Source: Tetranychus cinnabarinus (lineage: Eukaryota > Arthropoda > Arachnida > Trombidiformes > Tetranychidae). From it: a DNA stretch of 64,000 nucleotides. A program made the translations under genes and the position numbers. Shown here one piece after another: positions 1 through 9,971 of the stretch (within the stretch, counting starts at the first letter, position 1; each line of letters begins with the position of its first letter). The stretch covers positions 2,480,001-2,544,000 of the forward strand of contig WHVY01000006.1 in assembly GCA_022266195.1 (NCBI GenBank). Direction: 5' to 3'. The notes under the pieces are model-generated. The model worked only from the letters and a program-made list of their open reading frames with translations. It made no database searches and was not told the origin of the DNA.

Positions 1-99
1 CAATTGAAACATTCAGATGCATGTAACCAACATTGAGAATAAAAAATCGAAAAATTGGATTAAATTTTTTCTTCTTTTCCATTGTTAATCACAATTTAG

Positions 100-1670
100 G
101 ATGTAATCATTACCAGTGGCTGTTCACATGCTCTTGAAATGGCCATAAATGTGCTTGCCGAACCGGGTAAAAACATTTTACTTCCAAGACCAGGGTTTCC
201 CTTGTACCAGACTCTATGCGGTGGACTTGGGATTGGAATGAAATTTTACAATCTTGATGCTGAAAAAAATTGGGAAATTGATTTGGACTATTTAGAAGCT
301 CAGATTGACCCTTCAACAGTGGCCATTGTTTACAATAATCCATCCAATCCTTGCGGTTCAGTTTATTCTGCTTCACATATTCGCTCGTTTCTTGAGATTT
401 GCGAGAAACACAAAGTTCCTGTGATTGCTGATGAAATTTATGAACATTTAGTTTTCCCTGGACACAAGTTTACTCCAATAGCTTCCCTTACTCAAGAAGT
501 TCCCATTTTATCATGCAGAGGAACAACCAAAAGGTAAGATTCAATTTAAATTCAACGAAAATTTTGAAGTAAAAAGTGGAAAAGCGTTTAATCCCAAAAA
601 ATGAATCCTTTTTTAGTGAAAATGGGATCAATAATCAGAGAAGATAATTTCCTTGATTGATAAATTGATGACATTGAATGATTTATTTCGTAAGAAGCCT
701 TTTGTGTGATTATTAACTTTCGTAATTAATTTAATTCCTTAATTCCTAAGAAACAAGTCAGAAGAGGATCAAAGCTCATCAAGTTTAGCTCTCAACTATT
801 GATACAAAGTTCAATGGATTGCATTATTGAACTGTTTAGATTAAAGTTAATTCATTGATTAGTGTTTGATTCAACTGATTAGTGGTTAATCGATGGAAAT
901 TTAAATCTTTTAATATTTTATCCTTTAATCTTTACTTCAGATTCATGGTTCCTGGTTATCGTTGTGGTTGGATAATAATTCATGATAAACAAGAAAGATT
1001 TGGTAATCCTGTAAGTAATGATGAAAGGGTTGAAGTAAATGAAAAAATCAATATTCTCATTGAATAATTTGTTTCAATTTTTACAGATTCGTAAAGGTTT
1101 AAATAACTTAACTCATCGGATTGTCGGTGCCAATTCAATTGTTCAAGGCGCTTTGCCCAAAATACTTAAGGAAATTCCAGACGAATACTTTCAAGACTGT
1201 ATTTCCCTGATCCATGCAAATGCCAAAATCTGTTACTCAATAACAAAACGTATTCCAGGTTTAACACCAATCATGCCTACTGGTGCAATGTACATAATGG
1301 TAAGTAAAAGCTTTGCCATTGGAAATTGAGAAAAGAGGAAAAATAATTTCTTATTTTCTTTTCTCAGGTTGGAATAGATACAAGTTATTTTCCCGAATTA
1401 TCTTCTGATCTTCATTTCGTTGAACGTTTAATGTCGGAAGAGTCGATATTTGTTCTTCCAGGGAAAATGTTTGGTGTTAATGGTTACATTCGTATTGTCC
1501 TTACTGTTCCGTCCGAGTTGCTGATAGAAGCTTGTAATCGATTGGAAAATTTTTGCCTTCGAAATGTAATTTTACCCTCAAATCAACAGCAAAATGGTCA
1601 ACCACCAACAACACCAGCCAAACCTTTACCTTTGCCATTGAATCTCAGAGAATCAGTTAAAGTCGATTAA
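100..1670 (+). CDS. TAT: Tyrosine aminotransferase (3' part; 5' exons outside window)
   Basis: PLP-dependent class I/II aminotransferase that converts tyrosine to 4-hydroxyphenylpyruvate, the first step of tyrosine catabolism, in the cytosol. Four exons are visible: 100-533, 941-1010, 1087-1299 and 1368-1670. All junctions are GT-AG with matching phases, giving 339 residues (the human enzyme has about 454, so the N-terminus lies off the left edge; bases 1-99 look like intron). Family motifs occur in order: TSGCSHALEM, PRPGFPLY, NNPSNPCGS, ADEIYEHLVF (Asp and Tyr contact PLP), the Schiff-base lysine in GTTKR just before a splice junction, then PGYRCGW, VQGALP and a C-terminal IRIVLTVP segment. 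A short Pro/Gln-rich tail follows. Active-site residues look intact, so the gene is probably functional. The family assignment is firm; which paralogue it is cannot be told here. Confidence 0.93.
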
Positions 1671-2756
1671 AATCGAAGCCAAGAAACAAGAGAAATGATT
1701 CAACGCCAATCAACACGAAACAAAATCAAGAAATACCAAAATTTAGTCATAAACCACCAAATATTGGAGAAACTTTAATCAACAATATTCCTTTTGAATA
1801 TATGGAGAAGAAAGGTTTAAATTTGTCCAGTTTTTTGGGTTAAATTTTTTCCTCTGACTTTTCACCCAATTGTGATGTTAAACCTTTTTAATCATGTAAA
1901 TTGATCGAGATTGTTCTGAAACAAAAAGTGAACAATCACTTTGGATATTTTAGCATCAAGTTTCTAAACACATGAAACACGAGAAAAGAAAAAGTTGAAC
2001 ATGTTAAGCATTAAAATGAATTTATCTTTTTAAACATTTTCTCGTTTCAATGTTCACTTTTATTCAATTCTGAAAATGAAATTCAAAATCAATTGGTAAC
2101 CTTTTCTTCTTACACTCTTGTTCCGTCAGGTCCTTTCAACCCTGAAGATGTTTCAATTCCATCTCAAAAGTAGGAAAATTTTCTGTTTAATTTTACAGTG
2201 AATTAAATTTCCGCTAATTTCACCTTTTCTCAATTAGAAACAAAGAAAAATGTAAAATTAAAACCAATCTGGAACAATTTTTGTTCAGTAGAAAGCAAAC
2301 TTTATTGGAATGAAATTTGATGGGCAAAAGAAGAGAAAAACGCAGTTGCCGTTGAAGTTAAACTTAAAACTGCTCATGTAAGGTATCGCCATCATTCCAA
2401 TTGTTGGTTCAGTTGAAATTATCTGCAAGGATAAGGAAGAAGAATTTAGGGAAATAAACATAAAGATTGATAAATGCTTCAATTCAATTCTCAAGCATAC
2501 TTAACTTGTGCAGGGCAGAATCTCATGAAAAGGTTATATCTATTAGAAATGATTAACGAATGGAAATGAATGGAGCCTAGAGTAACCAGAGTTCGTGATT
2601 TTAAATTCTGGTAATGTTATATTTCCAATATGTTAAATGAATCTACAGTTTGGCTGAGTGACTAGCAATTTGTTAGTAGCAATGTTAATGTCATATCTAT
2701 ATTACGCATTGATCAATTTTAAAGAAAGATTTTCAATTGAATAAACAATTAGATTT
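1671..2756. other. Intergenic, 3' flank of TAT
   Basis: AT-rich sequence after the TAT stop. No convincing reading frame, RNA gene or repeat was seen. It ends at the target-site duplication of the MULE. Confidence 0.5.
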
Positions 2757-2766
2757 GACCAAAGAG
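2757..2766 (+). repeat. Left 10-bp target-site duplication of MULE
   Basis: GACCAAAGAG, repeated exactly at 5049-5058 on the other side of the element. Duplications of 8-11 bp are typical of Mutator-like transposases. Confidence 0.85.
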
Positions 2767-2858
2767 GTGTCCTGTAAACCACAGTCGCCACATTTAAGCT
2801 TTAAAACAAACAAAGAGTCAAATCCTTTTACAACTTAAAAGAAATCTCGCCACTAATT

Positions 2859-3169
2859 GTTACAGCTATGGCAAGTAAATTATCAATTTGATTAAGAAAT
2901 TCGTGTACAAAGATCAAGCTCGAACTGAATTAATTCAATTCAATATCATTTTGGTAGCTTTTGTATCGAGAATCGTTATTTAATTGAATACATTATAGCT
3001 TTTTTGTGGACATTTCTTTCAATGAATCAATAGAAGCACGACAATATCTCTTTTCGAATTAATACAAAAACTACCAAAACGATATGAAATTGAATTAATT
3101 CAGTTCGAGCTTGATCTTTGTACACGAATTTCTTAATCAAATTGATAATTTACTTGCCATAGCTGTAAC
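2859..3169. repeat. Foldback (palindromic) insertion nested in the MULE left terminal repeat
   Basis: Two inverted arms of about 108 bp (2859-2966 and 3061-3169) surround a spacer of about 95 bp. The arms begin and end with GTTACAGCTATGG / CCATAGCTGTAAC. The MULE right terminal repeat has no counterpart of this block, so the block was inserted later. The flanking TTACAG/TAACAG could be an imperfect 6-bp target duplication. No coding capacity. The superfamily is unknown. Confidence 0.82.
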
Positions 3170-3419
3170 AGGGTATAGTGGACGTTCACCACACTAATTT
3201 TTGAGCAAACAAAACAAGAACATGTTTTACAGCTCTTGACAAAAATAATCTTTCAGCTTTACTTCGAGATTATCAATTAGTTGTTTCAAATCCAAGCTTT
3301 GAATGAACATATTTTGATCTAATTTTTAATAAAATTCATATGCTTTGAATATGCCATGAACAGATCATGAACACATGAAATCAATCAAGTATAAAGTATA
3401 AAGAGGGCAGAATAAGGCA

Positions 3420-4825
3420 ATGATAATCACTTTTAGTTTTGAATTTGCTCACAATGGAGTTCATCAGAACAAAAAGAGGTGGAAAAATCTTAATTTTGAT
3501 AATTTTTTGTATAATTTACGTAAAAAGTTTGAAGATAAAGAGTATTGGCGATGCTCGACCAAAGATTGTAATGTTACAATCAATACTCAAGGTTCAACTA
3601 TATTCAAACTTCCAACTAATCATCATCATGCGGATCATACTTCAAAAATCTCGTAAATCAATATGTACAATGATTTATCTGACCAGGTTATGAAGTCACC
3701 ATCTCAAAGTGTGCGTGGAGTTTTCGATACTGTAAGTTTTGCATTTGATTGTATTGAAGATGCTCTTTCTCCTCTTTCTTTTCTTCTCTTTCTTCTCATC
3801 CTTCATTCTCATCCAATATTAATTATTATTTTCATATTTCTTGATATTATTTCATAGTTTCGTAATGAGAAAGCAGTTGCACTTACCAATCAAGGAAAGA
3901 ATGATGACATTGTTAATTTACCTAACTTTTATAGCGTTTCTTCGGGTTTATATAAAAAATGACGATCACTTATCCCACCTAATCCACCTAATCGTGATGC
4001 TATTAAATTAGATCCTGAGTTCAAATTAACTTTAGATAACAAATCTTTCTTATTGGATGATATTTCAAATCAAAAGAGTATTTTGATTTTTGGTAATTTA
4101 GATAGTTTGCGTGAAATGAATCGAGTTCAACAACGAGTGTTTATGACGATGGAAATTTGGCACAGCACCCAAACAGTTCGAGCAAATCTTTACTTTACAT
4201 TATTTAATTAATGATGAAATGTTTCCAATGAAATTTATCCTAATATTCAAGTCCATGGATGTTATTTTCATTATGCACAATGTTTATACAGAAAGATAGG
4301 TTCATCGGGTTTGATAAAAAAATATAAAGAAGATTCGCAATTTCGTGCATTGTTCAAACGATGTGCTGCTTTAGCATTAATGGACCTAAATGATTAAGAT
4401 ACATGTTGGTAATGTATTAGGAATGATAATGATGATGATGATGAAAAGGTAGATAAATTTTTACAATATAAGGAATCAACATGGATTGGAGATAATGCTT
4501 GTTTTGATAGAGAAATTTGGAACCACTTTGGTAATTATAAACAAGAATGATCAACCATTTAGAAGAGTTTCATAATAAGTTAAACTATTTCTTCAAATCT
4601 GCTAACCCTAATCTACATTCATTGATAAATCAATTAAAACAGTTGGAAATGTCTTATCGGATCGACTTGGTTAAAGTAAAAAACAATGAAATCATTAACC
4701 AAAAAAACCAAAAATATGCTCGACTTAATGATCAATATAGATTTTTTACTGATATTTATATCAATAACGCTATTCCAGTAGCTGAATACTTAGACCTTTG
4801 TACTGATATGATGGGGTTTGATTAA
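3420..4825 (+). pseudogene. MULE transposase relic with FLYWCH zinc finger
   Basis: Broken coding remnants inside the MULE. The frame at 3420-3656 has a FLYWCH-like zinc finger: YWRCSTKDCNVTI followed by an HHHADH end, i.e. two cysteines then two histidines. After a likely intron and several stops, frames near 3858-4200 and 4225-4400 continue. The second holds VHGCYFHYAQCLYRKIG followed by a GL..KY segment, which matches the conserved core of MULE transposases (an F-H-x-x-Q-x-x-x-R-K pattern). A C-terminal piece lies at 4547-4825. In-frame stops near 3960, 4209 and 4396 and shifts between pieces make it non-functional. Confidence 0.72.
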
Positions 4826-5048
4826 CCCAAAAAATTAAACTTTACTTCTTAACATTGACTCGTACTTAAAATTAAAAGAAAGTTGAAAGCTGTAAAACAT
4901 TTTGAAGCTTTTGTTTACTCAAAGGATTAGTGCGGTGAACGGACAGGGAACCGCTGTAACAGTTAGTGGCGAGATTTCTTTAAAGTTGTAAAAGGGTTTG
5001 ACTCTCTGTTTGTTTTAAAGCTTAAATGTAGCGAGTTTACAGGGAACC

Positions 5049-5058
5049 GACCAAAGAG
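5049..5058 (+). repeat. Right 10-bp target-site duplication of MULE
   Basis: Exact second copy of GACCAAAGAG directly after the right terminal repeat. Confidence 0.85.
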
Positions 5059-5264
5059 TAAAGGAAACCTGACGGTGTAGAGCCATTTCGACGATCTTTC
5101 TCGCGAAGAACAAACAAAAGGGTAATAAACCCGACTGAAGATTAAAAAGGGTAAAAGTTGTAAACAAAACAATTAAGAGTCAAAAGAAAAGACAAAAATG
5201 GACAAAGTTAGAACCAAAAATTTCCGAAATTCATTGGTTATTCAGTCTTTGTTCAGCTACCAAC

Positions 5265-5470
5265 ATGGAAGTTTTAAAATCTCAGAGAGGAGGACTTCTA
5301 ATAGTTCATGATTGCTTTTTGTTCAACTTTAAAAATGGAAGTTTTGATTGTTTTTATTGGAGATACAGTGAATCCAAATGTAATCTTACATTGAAAACGG
5401 ATCGTTAATATAAATTCATCAACACCAATAATGTTCATCATCATCATAAGCATGTTTCAAAAATTGAAAA
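5265..5470 (+). pseudogene. Second FLYWCH-type zinc-finger relic
   Basis: The frame from the ATG at 5265 has the FLYWCH layout: LKSQRGGLLIVHDC, then a FxNGSFDCFYWRYSESKCNL segment, then a run of histidines near 5440-5455. One stop (TAA at 5407) interrupts it. It lies outside the MULE terminal repeats, so it is a fragment of another element or of a FLYWCH host gene. Sequence to about 5700 still looks coding-like in places but is broken. Confidence 0.55.
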
Positions 5471-6688
5471 AATGAGATTGAAAAATAATTGTACTTTACC
5501 ATTTAATTTGTTATTTTCAATAAAATCTAATCAGCTACAGTCACGTTATGATTGCGCCGGTACACATTCCGTCATGTTTCAAATGCTTTCAAATTAGTTA
5601 AGCGTCGTCATGAAAATGGTTGCGAAACAACAGAAGAATTTCACACGTTCTGCAACAGCAATGGAAATAATACGTAATCATAATCAAAGTGTAATTAATA
5701 GTTAGTCTGAGCGAAGCGAAGACTTAAGTGTTCACTCATACGCTCACAAAAAATTTTTTGCCCCACGAAAACAGCAAAACGGCTGTAGCAAATCTGATCA
5801 AATTTTGTATATAGATGGGTTAACTATAGATACAGGGCAGAAAGGCCTGTCATTCAAAAATAAACTTCCGTTTTTGGTTTATGGGCATAAAACCAAATTT
5901 TATTCAATATTCGTTATCTTGAAGTGTAACCTTTCAAATCACATTATAAAGTGCTTTCTACGTAAGAATAATCTTATTTATCAGCATTTTGCAAGTTTTG
6001 AATGTTTGCAGATAAAATAAAAGATAAAGATAAAAATCCATCTACACTTTAAGTATTAGGTGTGTGAATAAGTTGCCGCCTTTTTTCGAAGAGGCTTGTA
6101 GAAACCTCTGTTCTTTTTTGAGTAACCTTTGAGCGCTTTTTTCTGATAAAGCATGTTAACAACTAATCATTACAAAGAATGAAAGATTTCATTCGATACA
6201 ATTAGTGGTCAAAATTTCGATTTTAAATGTCGATTCTTGACCTCGTGACCGGTTTTGCGGGGATTGTTCTCGCGCGATTTTTTGGGCAGAATTTATCAGA
6301 AAAGTGTTCAAATCTTAGCAAAAAACTTTCCTGAATACGCTTCTTCAGATTTAACAAGTATAGAATGGTTTGGAAACCCAGAAAAATATTTTTCTGAAAT
6401 CGCTTCAGAAAACGGTTTTTGGCCTCAAAAAGTCAGCTATTCACTACGAACTATCAGTAATTAAATAACGAGTAAGTAATAAGTAACGAAAATTATTCTT
6501 TAAGCAGCCTGAAACATACATTTCCTTCGGGCGAATTTCAAACTTAACCACACAGTTAATATTTCTAAAATTCTTTCTTTCGCATGACTTTTTTATTAGC
6601 ACTAGGTCCAGCCAAAACAATCGTAGGTCTGATGTTGCAAAGTCTAAACGTGAGCTCAGACTACGCCGCTTCACGGCTGACCTAGTTA
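5471..6688. other. Relic-rich non-coding stretch
   Basis: No gene is assignable. A short hairpin-like stretch at about 5703-5728 (AGTCTGAGCGAAGCG then AGACT) resembles the core of the hairpin repeats at 24.2 and 35.6 kb. A 69-codon open frame at 6255-6464 (+) has no recognised motif and may be a transposon fragment. Confidence 0.35.
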
Positions 6689-6847
6689 CAGTCTTTTCAC
6701 ACTTATTTTGACAAAAAAATCAGAGCCATCTATTGGTATCGAAACTCTAGCCCTAGCATTAGCAGTGCTAGCTTAGTTCTTTCGTCTTACTTTTGGCAAT
6801 ATAATAGACGGCGCTGTTGTTTTGTCAAAATAAGTGTGAAAAAACTG
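6689..6847. mobile_element. 159-bp MITE of Tc1/mariner type with TA duplication
   Basis: Terminal inverted repeats of about 28 bp begin CAGTCTTTTCACAC on the left and end GTGTGAAAAAACTG on the right, with near-perfect complementarity. The element is flanked on both sides by the dinucleotide TA (6687-6688 and 6848-6849). CAGT ends plus a TA duplication are typical of Tc1/mariner-type transposition. No coding capacity; the interior has a small CTAGCATTAGCAGTGCTAG palindrome. Confidence 0.85.
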
Positions 6848-6955
6848 TAATGTTATTGCTATTTTCTCTTCAGTCAGTCATAAAATTTTCCATAAATTCA
6901 TTCAATGTTTCAATGATCTTGGTCTAAGCTCTTGATAATTTGTCTGTTGAGTGAA

Positions 6956-7698
6956 ATGGAAGTTTTTAAGTTGATTCCAAGAGGATCTGATCCAGATGAT
7001 TTTATTTGTAACTGTCTACCTAACCAGTTCTTAATAATCCCCAAAACAAATGATGAACTAATTTTCGTTTCTCAAACAGTCACGAAATCTCTTCGAATGG
7101 ATAAGGTAAGTTAGAAAAAATAAAAGAATTAAGATTGTATGCTCTATACTCAATAGGAATGCTCTATAGCTCAATAACAAACATTTTGTACAAGTTCGAT
7201 ATGAAATATATTACTGATCGAAATATTTATGTTATTACACCAATAATGAATTTTGTCTAATTATTTAAGATAGATCGATTGATCAATCTATGGCGTACGA
7301 GTGATAGATCGATTCATCAAATCCTCTAGATGGCATCGTCTCATTATGTGCATTTCATCATTTTCAACTTTTGGTAAAATTATTCAGTTTTTGTTTTATC
7401 GTTTTATTGTTTGATTGATCCTATTCACAGAAGGTATGTTAGCTTCATGAGTTCATTCAATTATTATTCATAGAAGTCGCTAACCATTCATAATTTTATA
7501 TTTTTACATTTTTTCATTGTAGCTCCAAGAGATGACGAATCGCTTTCCTCTTCCCCAAAGACTCATCAAATGAGTCAACAACCCAGTTCATCAAAACGGA
7601 AACGCACTGCATCCGAATCCACAACAGAAGAGCCCGTAAAATATGGTAAATTTGGATTGTTAGAAGATGAATTTGATATTTTCGCTAGAATGTGCTAG
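6956..7698 (+). CDS. Unrecognised spliced ORF, model incomplete
   Basis: The first exon 6956-7105 encodes 50 residues (starts MEVFKLIPRGSDPDD) and ends at a good GTAAGT donor in phase 0. A later coding-like block, 7523-7698, follows an acceptor and reads PRDDESLSSSPK then a basic KRKR patch (possible nuclear localisation signal), ending at TAG 7696-7698. The second block needs phase 1, so a micro-exon is missing or the gene is broken (an AAG flanked by CAG and GTATGT sits at 7431-7433 but does not fix the phase). The family is unknown. It could be an open reading frame of a mobile element. Confidence 0.33.
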
Positions 7699-8096
7699 AT
7701 GATGACGGCTTTGAAAGATTAAGTTATTGACGTGTTGAATGAAATGGCATTTTATCTGAAAAATGGCTGATTTACATCATGATGTTAATAAAAGATGTAA
7801 CTGTTCAATAAAGATACAAGTTAAATAGATTATTACGATATTAGTTTTTATTTATTTGGATTATAATCGTACTAGTCTATTTGCTTCCTATGCAAAGATA
7901 CGGCATGTAAACCGGCATGATCATACCGTAACTAGTGCAGAGCATGGTTAAAAACATTTTCGTGCATTATCTTCATTGTTTAATAGTTAAAGATATAAAA
8001 TCCTTCAATTTTTTTATCACAAATTTCATAGTTCATTTATTTCAATCATCCAGCGTTCTGAATCGACAACGTTTTTATTCCAAGTTTTTAGTAAAC
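7699..8096. other. Non-coding gap
   Basis: AT-rich. A partly palindromic GCATGTAAACCGGCATG lies near 7903. No gene seen. Confidence 0.4.
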
Positions 8097-8523
8097 ATGC
8101 AAGAGTTTGATGTTTTGACTTTTAATGCTCGTGGTGTAATAGATTCTTATACTTCAGTGAAGACTAAAATGCAAAAGCATTGTAAAACAGATAATGAAAT
8201 TGTGTTGTGTTGGCAAGAAGCGCCAAGTAGTGTTTTAAGCTTGCCAGCGACTTACTTACAGAGAAAGAGTCTCGAGCCGCGTCCAGCTAGCAAGATATGC
8301 AGGTGGCCAGTCAATTATTGAATTTAAAAAAGTGAAAGGGCAAAAATATTATTTCTCAACAGGACTTTTTTACGAAATTCAAGCCATCAGCCATCAAATA
8401 TACGTTGGATTCATCAATGTCCATAGCCTTCCTGAAAAAAAGACAATAACTAACTTCTGGACTTACCTACATTGTGTGATTGCATCAAATACAGATATGT
8501 GTTACATGTGTAAGAAAGAGTAA
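8097..8523 (+). pseudogene. Endonuclease/exonuclease/phosphatase-like relic, frameshifted
   Basis: The frame from ATG 8097 reads MQEFDVLTFNARG and then VLCWQEAPSS. The first resembles the N-terminal Asn motif and the second the Gln-Glu metal-site motif of the endonuclease/exonuclease/phosphatase (EEP) fold. The frame is lost near 8290. The +1-shifted frame resumes with AGGQSIIEFKKVKG, STGLFYEI and VGFINVHSLPE, where N-V-H matches another EEP active-site motif, and stops at 8523. The C-terminal half of a typical EEP domain is missing. Family assignment rests on short motifs only. The EEP endonuclease of a non-LTR retrotransposon is one possible source. Confidence 0.4.
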
Positions 8524-8550
8524 GAAAATTGAGGATTTTGATTTCCAGAT

Positions 8551-9031
8551 CTATTTTCGCTCAAAAAATTTCACAACTCTTGCAAAGAGTTTTTTTGGCA
8601 AAAGGCCATTCACCATCAACCATTGGTTCGTCTTTCCTGCGAACCTTGCAGCCGGATCCTTATTCTTTTGGCTATGCGTATGCTTTTTCGCATCATACTC
8701 ATGTTTGAAAGGATTTCCACAATATGCACATTTGTAGCATGTAATACCCTCTTGTCTGTATTCCTCTTCATATGGCAGATCTTTCACTGTCACCGGCTCT
8801 TCATCTCCAAGATCGCAATTGTGGATAGGTGCATAATATTCCGGAATCGAAACTTTAATATAATCTTTTCCATTTATAGTTCGTCTGCCTAAAAATTCGG
8901 CAGGGAAGCGATAATTCCCATTTATCACAAACTAAAAATGAATTGAAAAATACATTAAAAACATGAGGGATTTATATTTTTTTACTTACATTGGCTTTTT
9001 TGGAGCTTCCATTTGGTGTTTCTTTGGCCAT
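8551..9031 (-). CDS. Small zinc-finger protein with chromo-like N-terminal stretch
   Basis: Two exons, 8990-9031 (14 codons, MAKETPNGSSKKAN) and 8931-8551, with a good GTAAGT donor, a TTTTTAG acceptor and matching phase 0, giving 140 residues and no internal stop. Residues 15-50 (NYRFPAEFLGRRTINGKDYI) loosely resemble the first half of a chromodomain. Residues about 88-108 form one C2H2-type finger (C-x2-C then H-x-H, CAYCGNPFKHEYDAKKHTH). The C-terminus is basic. It is divergent from the H3-tail-like gene with about 240 bp between starts. The intact frame and clean splice suggest a live gene. Function not known; both the chromo resemblance and the single finger are weak guides. Confidence 0.62.
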
Positions 9032-9273
9032 TTTGACTAAAAAACAATTAGAAACAATATAAAAATTAAAATCACTAAAGAAAGGTATAACTGAATAATA
9101 CTCGATGAGCAATTAACACATCATATCTTTTACCAGCTTCTAAGGGGAGCCACTTACGTGTGTATCATCTGTTCAACATTTGTAGTTCCTAATTTGACCC
9201 GCTTTAGTAATTGCTGCATAATATATATCATCTTTATTATTGTATCAACAATTCCATTGGCATTGTTTTAACC
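9032..9273. promoter_or_regulatory. Shared divergent promoter region (inferred)
   Basis: The 242 bp between the start codons of two divergent genes must hold both 5' regions. No specific element was recognised. Confidence 0.35.
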
Positions 9274-9733
9274 ATGACGAGAACCAAACAAACAGCACGA
9301 GTAAGTGAAAAGTTTTTTTCTTTACATGTCCTTACACATGTTTAACTTGTCTTAACTTGTCTTGCTTATTTTGTCTTCTGGCAGAAACCTCAGAAACAAG
9401 GAAAACCTGCTAGATTTGCCGGTCCCATAGCGAAGAAATAAACTGCACCTGTAAGTAAATACCTTCTTTTCATCCTTTCATCTTCATTGTTTGATCTTTT
9501 CATCTTTTTCTTTTTAGAAACCTAGAAACTCAGTAGAAATCGGTAATGCTTTAGAGTTCGAAGGAGATTTCCCTTGTGTAATCCGACATGTGGCAAATGG
9601 TATAAAATACGAAAGTGTTTTTTGCGCTGAAAAATTCAATGAATACTATGAGGAAGAAAAAAATTGTTTAACTGGATCTTCAGAGGAGCTCAAGACACTC
9701 AAAGCTACGCAAGAGGATATTATCTCAACCTGA
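9274..9733 (+). CDS. Gene with histone H3 tail-like first exon
   Basis: Exon 1 (9274-9300) encodes MTRTKQTAR. Exon 2 (9385-9450) opens with lysine, so the product begins T-R-T-K-Q-T-A-R-K, matching histone H3 residues 1-9 except Thr for Ala at position 1. Exon 2 has an in-frame TAA at 9439-9441, limiting that isoform to 27 residues. Exon 2 is 66 nt, so skipping it keeps frame and joins exon 1 to exon 3 (9518-9733), which also opens with Lys-Pro and gives an 80-residue protein ending at TGA 9731-9733. Exon 3 includes FEGDFPCVIRHVANGIKYES and an acidic end, with no histone fold. Splice sites are canonical, all phase 0. The role is unknown; a histone-tail mimic is inference. A decayed gene is the main alternative. 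Confidence 0.55.
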
Positions 9734-9971
9734 GAAAAAAAGTGAATTGGCGTGGATCCAAGATCTATTCGTGACCTATTGCGGATCAGTTTTTGCATCA
9801 GGACGGCGTGTGAATGCTGCGCGACACGAGAATCAACAACCTGATCGTTCTACTGAACCTGCTTGTCCATTACGAAGATCTGAAGAACCTGCGATTGATG
9901 GTGTTTGGTATGAGCCGAGACTCGAGCCAGTTGAGAGTACTCCTGGAATTTTTTATGCGGATTTAGATTAA
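9734..9971 (+). pseudogene. Coding remnant downstream of the H3-tail-like gene
   Basis: A frame offset from exon 3 of the preceding gene stays open from within that exon (about 9690) to TAA at 9969-9971. It reads SELAWIQDLFVTYCGSVF and later EEPAIDGVWYEP. It may be the original C-terminal part of the same protein, separated by a frameshift near 9700-9730. Not recognised. Confidence 0.33.

Larger units (their letters stand above)
2767..5048. mobile_element. Decayed Mutator-like element (MULE) with long terminal inverted repeats
   Basis: The element lies between two perfect copies of GACCAAAGAG. Its ends are inverted repeats. The left end from 2767 (CCTGTAAAC, then a stretch with ACATTTAAGCTTTAAAACAA) matches the complement of the right end running inward from 5048. 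The similarity extends about 170 bp inward once a foldback insert in the left arm (about 2859-3169) is removed. The interior carries broken frames with a FLYWCH-type zinc finger and a MULE transposase-like segment. The total is 2.28 kb, or about 1.97 kb without the insert. Classification follows from the 10-bp duplication, the long terminal repeats and the FLYWCH/MULE protein pieces together. It is not autonomous now because of stops and frameshifts. Confidence 0.86.

Noticed and set aside
9274..9733. Ordinary histone H3 gene or pseudogene
   Set aside because: Similarity stops after residue 9; no later tail or histone-fold residues are found in exon 2 or 3.
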